Shown here: piece after piece, positions 9,345 through 16,073 of the stretch
Layout of the letters: each line of letters begins with the position of its first letter
Position numbering within the stretch: position 1 is the stretch's first letter
Assembly: GCF_001421015.2 (NCBI RefSeq)
Contig: NZ_CP013023.1
Span: 496,001-560,000, forward strand
From: Paenibacillus bovis
GTDB taxonomy: Bacteria; Bacillota; Bacilli; Paenibacillales; Paenibacillaceae
DNA length: 64,000 nt
Direction of reading: 5' to 3'
Notes under the pieces: model-generated
Databases searched by the model: none
The model's input: only the letters and a program-made list of their open reading frames with translations
Told to the model about the DNA's origin: nothing
Made by a program: the position numbers and the translations under genes

Positions 9345-9494
9345 TTAAGCACAGGCGAAGATGCAGCTTGTACACAGGGTAGCTGTAGGATTACAGCCCG
9401 GTGTGCAAAGGGACTTACTTTTGATTTGAGGAGTAACCTCGGAACTCTTAAGTACTTGTACATCCAAATCGAACATGCCTTTTTTTTCTGCCAT
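9345..9494 (-). CDS. lanA: Class I lantibiotic precursor peptide (subtilin/nisin-type leader and rings A/B)
   Basis: 49-codon gene with AGAGGAG 9 bases before ATG and TAA at 9347-9345. The leader (about 23 residues) contains FDLDVQV, the F-N/D-L-D box recognised by LanB and LanC, and ends VTPQ, like the subtilin leader. The predicted 26-residue core begins IKSKSLCTPGC, which matches the lipid II-binding ring A/B region of nisin and subtilin (ring A Ser3-Cys7, Dha5, ring B Thr8-Cys11). The rest is NPTATLC then TSCIFACA, giving five Cys and seven Ser/Thr in the core. No AviCys ending (CxxC-COOH type) and no lanD gene are seen. The tail differs from any lantibiotic I can recall; ring pattern beyond B is inference. 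All modification genes lie directly downstream. Confidence 0.93.
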   Translation of the reverse strand: MAEKKGMFDLDVQVLKSSEVTPQIKSKSLCTPGCNPTATLCTSCIFACA

Positions 9495-9522
9495 TATGAA
9501 TGCTCCTCTCAATAAATGTATT

Positions 9523-9534
9523 AGATCTAGATCT
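9523..9534. promoter_or_regulatory. 12-bp perfect palindrome upstream of lanA
   Basis: AGATCTAGATCT is a perfect palindrome 29 bases before the lanA start codon. Next to it on the minus strand is a weak -10-like TAATAC, so a bound protein would overlap the promoter region. It could be the operator of the adjacent LuxR-type regulator, but short palindromes also occur by chance. Confidence 0.4.
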
Positions 9535-9561
9535 GATATGAGATTAACATTAAAAGGAATT

Positions 9562-9571
9562 TATTATAATG
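9562..9571. promoter_or_regulatory. TATTATAATG box upstream of lanA, shared with the regulator promoter
   Basis: TATTATAATG lies 68 bases before lanA and matches 9 of 10 bases of TATTACAATG, which occurs twice before the regulator gene (10266-10275 and 10290-10299). On the minus strand it also reads CATTATAATA, so it could instead be a -10 element. A shared operator is an inference. Confidence 0.3.
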
Positions 9572-9597
9572 TATTTCCATGCGTTTCTTTTGCGTGA

Positions 9598-10230
9598 TTA
9601 CGCAAACTTACCATCATACATCCATTGCTGTATCGTTGATGGACGAATATGCCCCTGCATCATTCCTTTCATGGAAGCTTCTACCCGGTTGGTGGCATTC
9701 AGTTTATTGAAAAGGTTGGTTATGTAATAAGAGACTGTCCGTTCACAAATATGTAGATGCTGAGCAATTTCCTTGTTGGTCAATCCGCTAATCATCAGTT
9801 CCAGTACTTCGGTCTCCTGTGCAGACAGCATATTCTTGCTGTGCAGATTAGAGATGGTAAAATTTTTGCTGACCATAATAATCACATTGGAAATCTCATC
9901 AATTTCCGCTTCTTTGGAAATGATAGCGTCTGCGATTTCACTCAGAGTATAGTGGTAAGGATGGACATAATTGGAGAGTGAGATCAGGACTACTTTGAGT
10001 TCCGGATAGCTTTGCTTGATTTCAGCAAAAGATTGGTAGGTATCCGGATTCATCTCTACATCAGCAATAAGCACGTCGATGTTATGTTCCAAAATCTGCT
10101 GAGCAATCAAACAATCGGATTCGTATTTTCCGGTAATCACGCTAAACCTTTCGCACTTGCTCAAGTACGAATCCAGCCCTCTTACAACCAAATCACTTGT
10201 TCCAGTCACCAGTACAGATAGTTGGCGCAC
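9598..10230 (-). CDS. LuxR-type regulator with degenerate receiver domain, lantibiotic-linked
   Basis: 210 residues in NarL/LuxR layout: receiver-like domain (about 1-120), then a LuxR helix-turn-helix (about 140-200) with the hallmark LSAQETEVLELMISGLTNKE and ICERTVSYYITNLFNKLNA. The receiver keeps the central Asp (IADVEMNP, near 57), the Ser (LISLS) and the Lys (ISK), but where response regulators carry an acidic Asp-Asp/Glu pair after strand 1 it reads VLVTGTSD. Metal-dependent phosphorylation is therefore doubtful. No sensor kinase is nearby. The start is GTG at 10230 with GGGAGGAAG ahead. It lies 103 bases upstream of lanA on the same strand, so it is likely the pathway regulator, though most class I lantibiotic regulators are OmpR- or Rgg-type. 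Confidence 0.85.
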   Translation of the reverse strand: MRQLSVLVTGTSDLVVRGLDSYLSKCERFSVITGKYESDCLIAQQILEHNIDVLIADVEMNPDTYQSFAEIKQSYPELKVVLISLSNYVHPYHYTLSEIADAIISKEAEIDEISNVIIMVSKNFTISNLHSKNMLSAQETEVLELMISGLTNKEIAQHLHICERTVSYYITNLFNKLNATNRVEASMKGMMQGHIRPSTIQQWMYDGKFA

Positions 10231-10568
10231 AATTCTTCCTCCCTATTAGTAATAATTTGTAAAACTATTACAATGCCCATTCTTTTCCATATTACAATGG
10301 ATTTAATAACCATTAAAAGTTAAAAATTGTCAATAAATATATAAAATACAGGAAATGTTGCATGCAAAATAATTAGCAAATTGAGGGATCTTTTTAGTGC
10401 TATAAATCGTATCCAGACGGAGAATCCAACTCGCCTACCTTCATAAGCAGAACCCGATCCTAACCCTAATTCATCTGTGCGTTATAAAATAAAGAAACAG
10501 TAAAAAGCCGTTGGATCTACTCCAACGGCCTTTCTTTTATATAACATTCCCGACATTCACTTCCGCAA
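10231..10568. promoter_or_regulatory. Regulator upstream region with candidate promoter and direct repeats
   Basis: No gene is seen in these 338 bases. On the minus strand TTGACA (10332-10327) and TATTAA (10308-10303) with an 18-base spacer form a plausible promoter for the LuxR-type gene. TATTACAATG occurs twice, at 10266-10275 and 10290-10299, exactly 24 bases apart, just downstream of the expected start site. These direct repeats are candidate binding sites. The right end contains the terminator of the amidohydrolase operon. Confidence 0.5.
10502..10537 (-). terminator. Terminator of the amidohydrolase operon
   Basis: Stem GCCGTTGGA (10507-10515) pairs with TCCAACGGC (10521-10529) around a 5-base loop. 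On the minus strand it is followed by TTTTTA. It lies 32 bases after the stop of the M20 amidohydrolase. Confidence 0.9.
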
Positions 10569-11774
10569 TCAACGATTCAAATATGCCCATGCATACTGCG
10601 CATACAGCTCTGCTCCGGTCGCCAAGGCATCTTCATCAATATTGAACTTGCCATGATGATGCGCCCACTGTGTATCCTTGTCGGCATTGCCGCTGCCAAC
10701 CAGTGCAAAGCTGCCGGGTACCTCGTCCAGATAAAAGCTGAAGTCCTCGCCGCCCATCGTCGGCTCCTCCTCATACAGCACCTGTTCTCCAAAAGCTGCT
10801 GCAGCTACCTGTTGGACCAGATACGCACTGGTTTCCTCATTAATGACTGCCTGGGTACCGCGTACATATTCCAGTTTGGCTGTCGCCCCATACAGCGCAG
10901 CGATCTGATCAGCATAGTGCCGAAGCTGCTGCTCGATATGATCGCGGGTCGCCGGATCAAAGCAGCGCACCGTGCCTTCGATCACGGCATGTTCAGCGAT
11001 AATATTGAATCGGGTACCTACTGTCATTTTCCCTACCGTTACGACCGCAGGCTGTCTCGGCGCCACGGTGCGTGAGACAATCGACTGCACATTCATGACA
11101 AAGGAAGAAGCGACAATCGCCGTATCAATACAATCCTGCGGCATCGCTCCATGTCCGCCTCGTCCCTGGAATGTCACGGTGAACAGATCGGCCGAGGCAA
11201 AGGAAGGGCCCGGACTGCAGGCCACCGTATGGGTAGGCATCTGCGACCAGATATGAATGCCAAACACATTGTCTACACCTTCCACCGCTCCCTGGCGTAC
11301 CATCTCGCGCGCACCCTGGGCAACTTCTTCTGCCGGCTGGAAAATAAGCCGTACAGTTCCCGGCAGCTCTTCCCTGACCTCATTCAGCGCCCGCGCAGCA
11401 ACCAGCAGCATGGAGGTATGCGCATCATGGCCGCAGGCATGCATTTTACCTTCTTCTTGCGAAGCATATGGCAGATGCTTGTCGATCTGCTCCACAGATA
11501 GCGCATCCATATCGGCACGCAGAGCAACGGTTTTGCCCGGCTTGCCGCCCTGAATATCCGCGATGACTCCAGTCGGTATCGTCTTGCGATAGCGGATGCC
11601 CAGTTCATCCAGATAACTGCAGACGAATGCGGTTGTGTTGATTTCTTCCCAGGACAGCTCGGGCTGGCTATGCAGATGACGGCGCAGCCGGATCAGTTCC
11701 TCACCGGAAGCGGCTATGCTTTCCTTGATTTGGGCGTTCAGAAGATCGGTTGGCAAGGTCTGTATTTCACTCAT
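10569..11774 (-). CDS. M20 family amidohydrolase (N-acyl-amino acid/hippurate hydrolase type)
   Basis: About 401-residue M20D peptidase-family enzyme. These two-metal hydrolases release amino acids from N-acyl or similar amide conjugates. Metal ligands appear in MHACGHDAHTSMLL (about 105), PAEEVAQGAREM (about 140), FGIHIW (about 170) and GGEDFSFYL near the end. The open frame begins at 11780, but an excellent GGAGGTGA site is only 3 bases from that ATG and 9 from ATG 11774, which I prefer. It overlaps the stop of the upstream carbamoylase gene, so the two are probably co-translated. Together with the upstream transporter it suggests uptake and cleavage of N-blocked amino acids; the actual substrate is not readable. 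Confidence 0.9.
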   Translation of the reverse strand: MSEIQTLPTDLLNAQIKESIAASGEELIRLRRHLHSQPELSWEEINTTAFVCSYLDELGIRYRKTIPTGVIADIQGGKPGKTVALRADMDALSVEQIDKHLPYASQEEGKMHACGHDAHTSMLLVAARALNEVREELPGTVRLIFQPAEEVAQGAREMVRQGAVEGVDNVFGIHIWSQMPTHTVACSPGPSFASADLFTVTFQGRGGHGAMPQDCIDTAIVASSFVMNVQSIVSRTVAPRQPAVVTVGKMTVGTRFNIIAEHAVIEGTVRCFDPATRDHIEQQLRHYADQIAALYGATAKLEYVRGTQAVINEETSAYLVQQVAAAAFGEQVLYEEEPTMGGEDFSFYLDEVPGSFALVGSGNADKDTQWAHHHGKFNIDEDALATGAELYAQYAWAYLNR

Positions 11775-13005
11775 GATCATTCACCTCCGTCAGGGATTTG
11801 ATCGTTTCATAGAAAATCTGTACAGCTCTCGCAATATCCGCTGCATCCGACCATTCTTCCGGGCAGTGGCTGAGTCCATTACGGCTCGGGATAAACAGCA
11901 TTCCCACGTCGGTCACATCCGCGAATACCATAGCGTCATGACCGGCGCCGCTGTTGATCGGGCAGTGGGTGATACCGAGCTGTTCACTTTTTTCCCGAAG
12001 CAGGGAGCGGATATGTGTATTCATCGCTTTGGGCTTCATATACAGCTGCTGCTGTACGGATACGGTGATGCCTCCCTTTTCACAGGAGGCGGCCAGTTCC
12101 TCGGTCCGGCGGATCAGGGTCTGTACATTTTCTTCACGTCCGGAGCGCAGATCGACGGTAAAGACCACTTTGTCCGGAATAACATTGGCGCCTCCCGGCC
12201 ATACATTCAGCTTGCCTGTTGTAATAACCGATCCGTCTCCTGTCTCCACTGCAATCCCTGGCAGCGCAGCGATGATGCCTGCCGCAGCCACTAGCGCATC
12301 TGCACGTCGATCCATTGGAGTCGTACCGGCATGTCCCGCCTGACCCTGTACGGTAATCTCCAGCTGGGCAAGTCCGACGATGGCTTCGACAATACCGATC
12401 GGGATACCTTTTTCCTCCAGAATAGGTCCCTGCTCGATATGCAGTTCGAGAAAAGCGCGAATCGTACGCGGATCGCGGATTCTAGGAAGCGAAGTATCCA
12501 GTCCGGCCTGCTCCATCGCCTGAATCGTCGTAATCCCGTCTTTGTCCTGCAGATGGGTGAATTGCTGTTCATCCAGAATGCCGAGCATGGCGCGCGAACC
12601 CATGAGACCACCGGCGAATCGGGCACCTTCCTCTTCGACCATGGCGATCACTTCGAGCGGATAGACTGGCTGGATCTGATTTTCTTGAAACAGTGCAGCC
12701 ACCTCCAGACCGGCTATTACACCAGCCGGGCCATCGTAGCTGCCGCCGTTTGGCACCGAATCAAAATGCGATCCGACCAGTACAGCCGGAGCATCCGTCT
12801 GTGTACCTTCCAGTCTGCCAAAAATATTGCCGACTCCGTCTTCTCTTACGGTCAGTCCATAATGGGTCATCTGCGCCTTTATATACTCGCGGGCCTGCAG
12901 ATCCTGTGGACTGTAGGTGAGTCTTGTCGTCCCCTGTCCCGGTGTAGCCGTAAAGGCACTAATGGCTTCAATATGTTCCTCGATCCGCTGTTGAAGCTGC
13001 TTCAT
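11767..13005 (-). CDS. M20 family Zn hydrolase, N-carbamoyl-L-amino acid hydrolase/allantoate amidohydrolase type
   Basis: About 412 residues of the hydantoinase/carbamoylase branch of M20. Typical blocks: VGSHFDSVPNGGSYDGPAGV near residue 80 (first metal His and bridging Asp), EEEGARFAGGLMGSR near 125 (catalytic Glu pair) and LHIEQGPILE near 190 (family marker, His ligand). Members hydrolyse N-carbamoyl amino acids, allantoate, beta-ureidopropionate or N-formyl conjugates; the specificity cannot be told apart by eye. ATG 13011 lies right against GGGAGGGA, ATG 13005 is spaced correctly, so I use 13005. Neighbours are a membrane transporter 47 bases upstream and a second M20 enzyme overlapping downstream. 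Confidence 0.88.
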   Translation of the reverse strand: MKQLQQRIEEHIEAISAFTATPGQGTTRLTYSPQDLQAREYIKAQMTHYGLTVREDGVGNIFGRLEGTQTDAPAVLVGSHFDSVPNGGSYDGPAGVIAGLEVAALFQENQIQPVYPLEVIAMVEEEGARFAGGLMGSRAMLGILDEQQFTHLQDKDGITTIQAMEQAGLDTSLPRIRDPRTIRAFLELHIEQGPILEEKGIPIGIVEAIVGLAQLEITVQGQAGHAGTTPMDRRADALVAAAGIIAALPGIAVETGDGSVITTGKLNVWPGGANVIPDKVVFTVDLRSGREENVQTLIRRTEELAASCEKGGITVSVQQQLYMKPKAMNTHIRSLLREKSEQLGITHCPINSGAGHDAMVFADVTDVGMLFIPSRNGLSHCPEEWSDAADIARAVQIFYETIKSLTEVNDHE

Positions 13006-13052
13006 GGTCATTCCCTCCCTGATTGTTCTGCTTGGTACCTGAATAATCTATT

Positions 13053-14300
13053 TTATAAAAGCTCCACAAAAATTCCGGCGAGCACTACCGACACGATCGT
13101 GACGGTAATAAATCCGCCAACCAGCATCGGCGGCAGCATGCGGCTCGTCAGCATCTCGCGTTCCTGCTCGTCTTCTGTCAGTGATTTTATCACTTCCGAC
13201 GTAATGATGTAATCCGCCGGGAATCCGTATAATGCAGTAAGCGAGACAGAAAAAGCCATTTCCTTGCTTACTTTGAGCAGTCTTCCGATCAGCATGGAGA
13301 ACACATACATACCAATGACTCCGATAACAATTGTCCCGACAAGCTGTGGCAGAATCTGCATCATCATCTGCGGAGTCGCTTGCTTGAGTCCGTCAAAAAT
13401 AAACAGCATCAGGCCAAGAATAGCAAAACCGAATCCATTCGCTTTTTGCAGAGCCTGTTTCTCCAGGAAACCTGTACTTGCTCCGATAATCCCGAACAGC
13501 AGACAAAGCACAAATGGACTGATGCTCACTACCGGACTGAGCAGGGTAGAGACCAGATAGGCAATATACGCCACAAGAGCCAGCCGGAAAAATTTGAAAA
13601 ATTCTGTATTGTACTGCGCAGGCAGCCAGCGGAACATCCGCAGTTCGGAGGATGTCCGGGATGAAGGAACTTGCTCTCCACTTACAGCAGCCGCAGCCGA
13701 TCGACCTTTGGCCTGTACATTTGCTGTGCCAGCAGTTGTACGATGTTCAGGCAACTGACCGCTGCGATACTGCTGCAGCAGCCGTCGTCCTTCTTTTTTC
13801 AGCATCACCGAAGTGAGTGGATAGCCGGCAAAGCCTTGCATCACATAAATAACGATAGCAAATACCGACAGCGAAGCCAGCCCGGCCGCCTTGGCGCCAT
13901 CCGACATGATAACAGCCGATACTACCCCACCAACGAGCGGCGGAATTGCCACCAGCATCGTCTGGTAATCAAAAATAAATGTACCTATGGCAAACAGGAA
14001 AATAACAATACCAAGTACACCCGACAGCGCGATAATAATCGTTTTCCATTGCTGCTTGAGCTCACGAATCGATAACAGCGTACCCATATTCGTGATCAGC
14101 AGATACATCAGCATGGTCGCTACAGTAGACGGGATGCCGGCAATCGCTACAATCTCTTTTGGGAAAAACGTCCAATACCCGATCAGGAACAGAATGGCGC
14201 TAATAAATACCGAAGGAATCCAAGCCTTCGTACGCACCGATACCGCGTCACCTACAAACAAAATGAAAACCACCAGTACCAGAGCCAATAACTGTGACAT
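13053..14300 (-). CDS. Polytopic membrane transporter, possibly glutamate-symporter-like
   Basis: 415 residues with about ten hydrophobic helices and a polar, Ala/Ser/Arg-rich loop near 185-225 in the middle, giving a two-halves layout like GltS-type (ESS) sodium/glutamate symporters. I recognise the architecture rather than a precise family, so the substrate is unknown. GGGAGGGA lies 5 bases before the ATG. The gene heads an operon with two M20 amide hydrolases, which makes import of N-modified amino acids or small peptides a reasonable guess. The protein ends SVVLAGIFVELL, still hydrophobic. No operator is apparent upstream. Confidence 0.65.
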   Translation of the reverse strand: MSQLLALVLVVFILFVGDAVSVRTKAWIPSVFISAILFLIGYWTFFPKEIVAIAGIPSTVATMLMYLLITNMGTLLSIRELKQQWKTIIIALSGVLGIVIFLFAIGTFIFDYQTMLVAIPPLVGGVVSAVIMSDGAKAAGLASLSVFAIVIYVMQGFAGYPLTSVMLKKEGRRLLQQYRSGQLPEHRTTAGTANVQAKGRSAAAAVSGEQVPSSRTSSELRMFRWLPAQYNTEFFKFFRLALVAYIAYLVSTLLSPVVSISPFVLCLLFGIIGASTGFLEKQALQKANGFGFAILGLMLFIFDGLKQATPQMMMQILPQLVGTIVIGVIGMYVFSMLIGRLLKVSKEMAFSVSLTALYGFPADYIITSEVIKSLTEDEQEREMLTSRMLPPMLVGGFITVTIVSVVLAGIFVELL

Positions 14301-14476
14301 TCCATTCCCTCCCTGTTGTGCTGTTGTCTAAAACTGCTATGTATGTTGCCCGTTTCTTCGATGTACAGATCCGTGCGATTGCCTCCTTTGCTGTGTTTTG
14401 GGCAATATTAATTGTTGAATATAGTACAGTTCACTGGATCAGTCAACCGAATTAATGCTTTAAAAGGATAAAACAA

Positions 14477-14517
14477 TAAAAAGCCGATGCGACGGTTTTG
14501 TTTTCCGTTGCATCGGT
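14477..14517 (-). terminator. Terminator after the Darcynin-like gene
   Basis: CCGATGCGACGG (14484-14495) pairs with CCGTTGCATCGG (14505-14516) with one mismatch around a T-rich loop. The minus strand continues GCTTTTTATTG. It is 75 bases after the stop at 14592. Confidence 0.85.
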
Positions 14518-14591
14518 CTGTTGTTAGCGGTGGGCAATGTTCGAACACAGCTGTATCCTTTTTTTCGGTCATCGGCAGTACAGCAAACCGA

Positions 14592-14930
14592 TTAATCCAT
14601 ATTCAATACGTTAGTCTCGTAACTCTGAAAAGCATTCTCCATGCCCATAATTACATCTTTGATCTTCATATAGCCTTTGGTATACGGCTCGGAATCCCGG
14701 ATGGCTTCCCACATATAATGGTACTGCTCCATGTCCGCTGTCTCGCAAACTACAAAGTCCGTATAATCTTTGCCCGGCAGCGCTTCGGCGTCAAAAAAGC
14801 GTACCTGTACCGCAGGCTCATGCTTGCGGATAATCTCCTGCAAACCGGCCGCATGCATACGCCGCTCTTCCCGCGGAAGTGCCAGCCAGGAAGGGTAGAA
14901 TTCCAATAATACAACCATCATATAACGCAT
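14592..14930 (-). CDS. Darcynin-like small protein
   Basis: 112-residue soluble protein with no signal peptide or membrane segment. The start MRYMMVVLLEFYPSWLALPR, followed by EERRMH and the later YHYMWEAIRDSEPY, fits the Darcynin family of ferredoxin-like small proteins, whose function is not established. GAGAGATAAACG precedes ATG 14930. It appears to be a single-gene unit, with its own terminator downstream and the Crp/Fnr gene about 195 bases upstream in the same direction. A role in this region cannot be inferred. Confidence 0.65.
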   Translation of the reverse strand: MRYMMVVLLEFYPSWLALPREERRMHAAGLQEIIRKHEPAVQVRFFDAEALPGKDYTDFVVCETADMEQYHYMWEAIRDSEPYTKGYMKIKDVIMGMENAFQSYETNVLNMD

Positions 14931-15124
14931 CGTTTATCTCTCCTCTATCTCGGTTGTTACAGCAAGCCATGTACAGATCAGCCGCTGTAATAGGATAGGT
15001 ACAGTGTACGCCCGGCAGGAACGGTTACACATTAACAAAGGTTAATGACAAGCAGGCAAATATTCGCGTTCCCGCTTGATTTATTTTTGTACATGCAGCT
15101 ATTCAAATGATGGGTTCGCTCCGA

Positions 15125-15706
15125 TCACAGCGAATCACGGCGAAGTAGCCGACTGAGTGATACGGGAGAGACCCCGATATAAGAAGCGATATGATATTGC
15201 GGCACTCGCTTCTCCAGACCCGGATACTTACGCAGGCAGGCCTCATATCGTTCACGCGCTGAGGCATACAGCAGCTCCCGCTCCCTTTCTTCCTTGCGGA
15301 TATACAGTCGCTCGACACTGACCCGGACGAATCGTTCCCACGCATGACTGCTGCGGGTCAGCCGCTTCAACAGATCGTAAGGAATTTCGATCACTACAGA
15401 GTCCTCCAGTGCCTCGATCGTATAGGCAGAGGGCTGACCCGTGATCATCGCTGCATAAGAGGTAGCATAATCCTGCTCCATAGTGAAGCCAGCCGTATAT
15501 TCCCGCCCATCTTCCAGTATATAATACAGCCGGAATAATCCCTGTATACAGAAATGCGCGCTATTCACCAGCTGTCCGGCTTCAATCAGCCGCTGGCCGG
15601 AATGGATAGGCCGGAGCACCGTCTGCTGGAGAAAATGCTCCCATTCTTCTTCCGTTACGCCAGCCTGCGCCGCCATCTGGTGTAGAACTTTATCATTCGG
15701 TTGCAT
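15125..15706 (-). CDS. Crp/Fnr family transcriptional regulator
   Basis: 193 residues. The N-terminal part (about 25-120) is a cyclic-nucleotide-binding-type beta barrel (IHSGQRLIEAGQLVNSAHFC, EYTAGFTMEQDY). The C-terminus has a winged-helix region with YHIASYIGVSPVSLSRLLRR as the recognition segment. No Cys cluster for an Fe-S centre is seen, and the Arg/Ser pair for cAMP binding is not evident, so the signal is unknown. The protein is shorter than classical Crp (about 210), matching the group of small Crp-like regulators in Paenibacillaceae. It diverges from the GH30 gene, and the 367-base spacer may be a shared control region. Confidence 0.85.
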   Translation of the reverse strand: MQPNDKVLHQMAAQAGVTEEEWEHFLQQTVLRPIHSGQRLIEAGQLVNSAHFCIQGLFRLYYILEDGREYTAGFTMEQDYATSYAAMITGQPSAYTIEALEDSVVIEIPYDLLKRLTRSSHAWERFVRVSVERLYIRKEERERELLYASARERYEACLRKYPGLEKRVPQYHIASYIGVSPVSLSRLLRRDSL

Positions 15707-16073
15707 TCATGCTTCTCCTTTCCTTTTATCAAAATCTGCATTCTTTATGTTTGATTAATCGCATTGGATTGTTGTGTTTTTTATTTCGCTTTTGATATTT
15801 ACATAGCTTATTTTTTTGTTTGTCACGACTGGCAGAATAGCTTTATTTATTTCCCGCATACCCATTCCTCTATACAGTATACCGGCCAAGCATGCTTCAT
15901 CGTCAATCCTTGGCGTTCCTACTCTGGCATGAATAAATTAGATTCCTAAAAAATCTGTAATTGGGTATACTTAACATATTGTAAGCGTATACAATAAATT
16001 TGTAACGGTATCTCCTTTCTAGTTACCTTTACGCTGCTGTACCTCTATTCACCTATTCAAAGGAGGAATTGTA
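15707..16073. promoter_or_regulatory. Divergent promoter region between Crp/Fnr regulator and GH30 gene
   Basis: 367 AT-rich bases without a credible gene. A cre-like site lies at 15980-15993, and GH30 translation is driven by AAAGGAGG at about 16060. I do not see a confident -35/-10 pair for either direction. Confidence 0.45.
15980..15993 (+). promoter_or_regulatory. cre-like CcpA site upstream of GH30 gene
   Basis: TGTAAGCGTATACA matches 13 of 14 positions of the Bacillus cre consensus TGWAANCGNTNWCA. It sits 80 bases before the start of a secreted glycanase gene, a usual target of catabolite repression. CcpA itself is not in the window. Confidence 0.6.

Noticed and set aside
10231..10500. 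Search for a second small precursor or LanI gene upstream of the regulator
   Set aside because: Short minus-strand frames here (for example a 14-codon one) have no ribosome site and no leader or Cys pattern.
12331..13212. A 293-codon open frame on the plus strand across the carbamoylase gene
   Set aside because: Antisense shadow of a well-supported M20 enzyme; no motif, no ribosome site.
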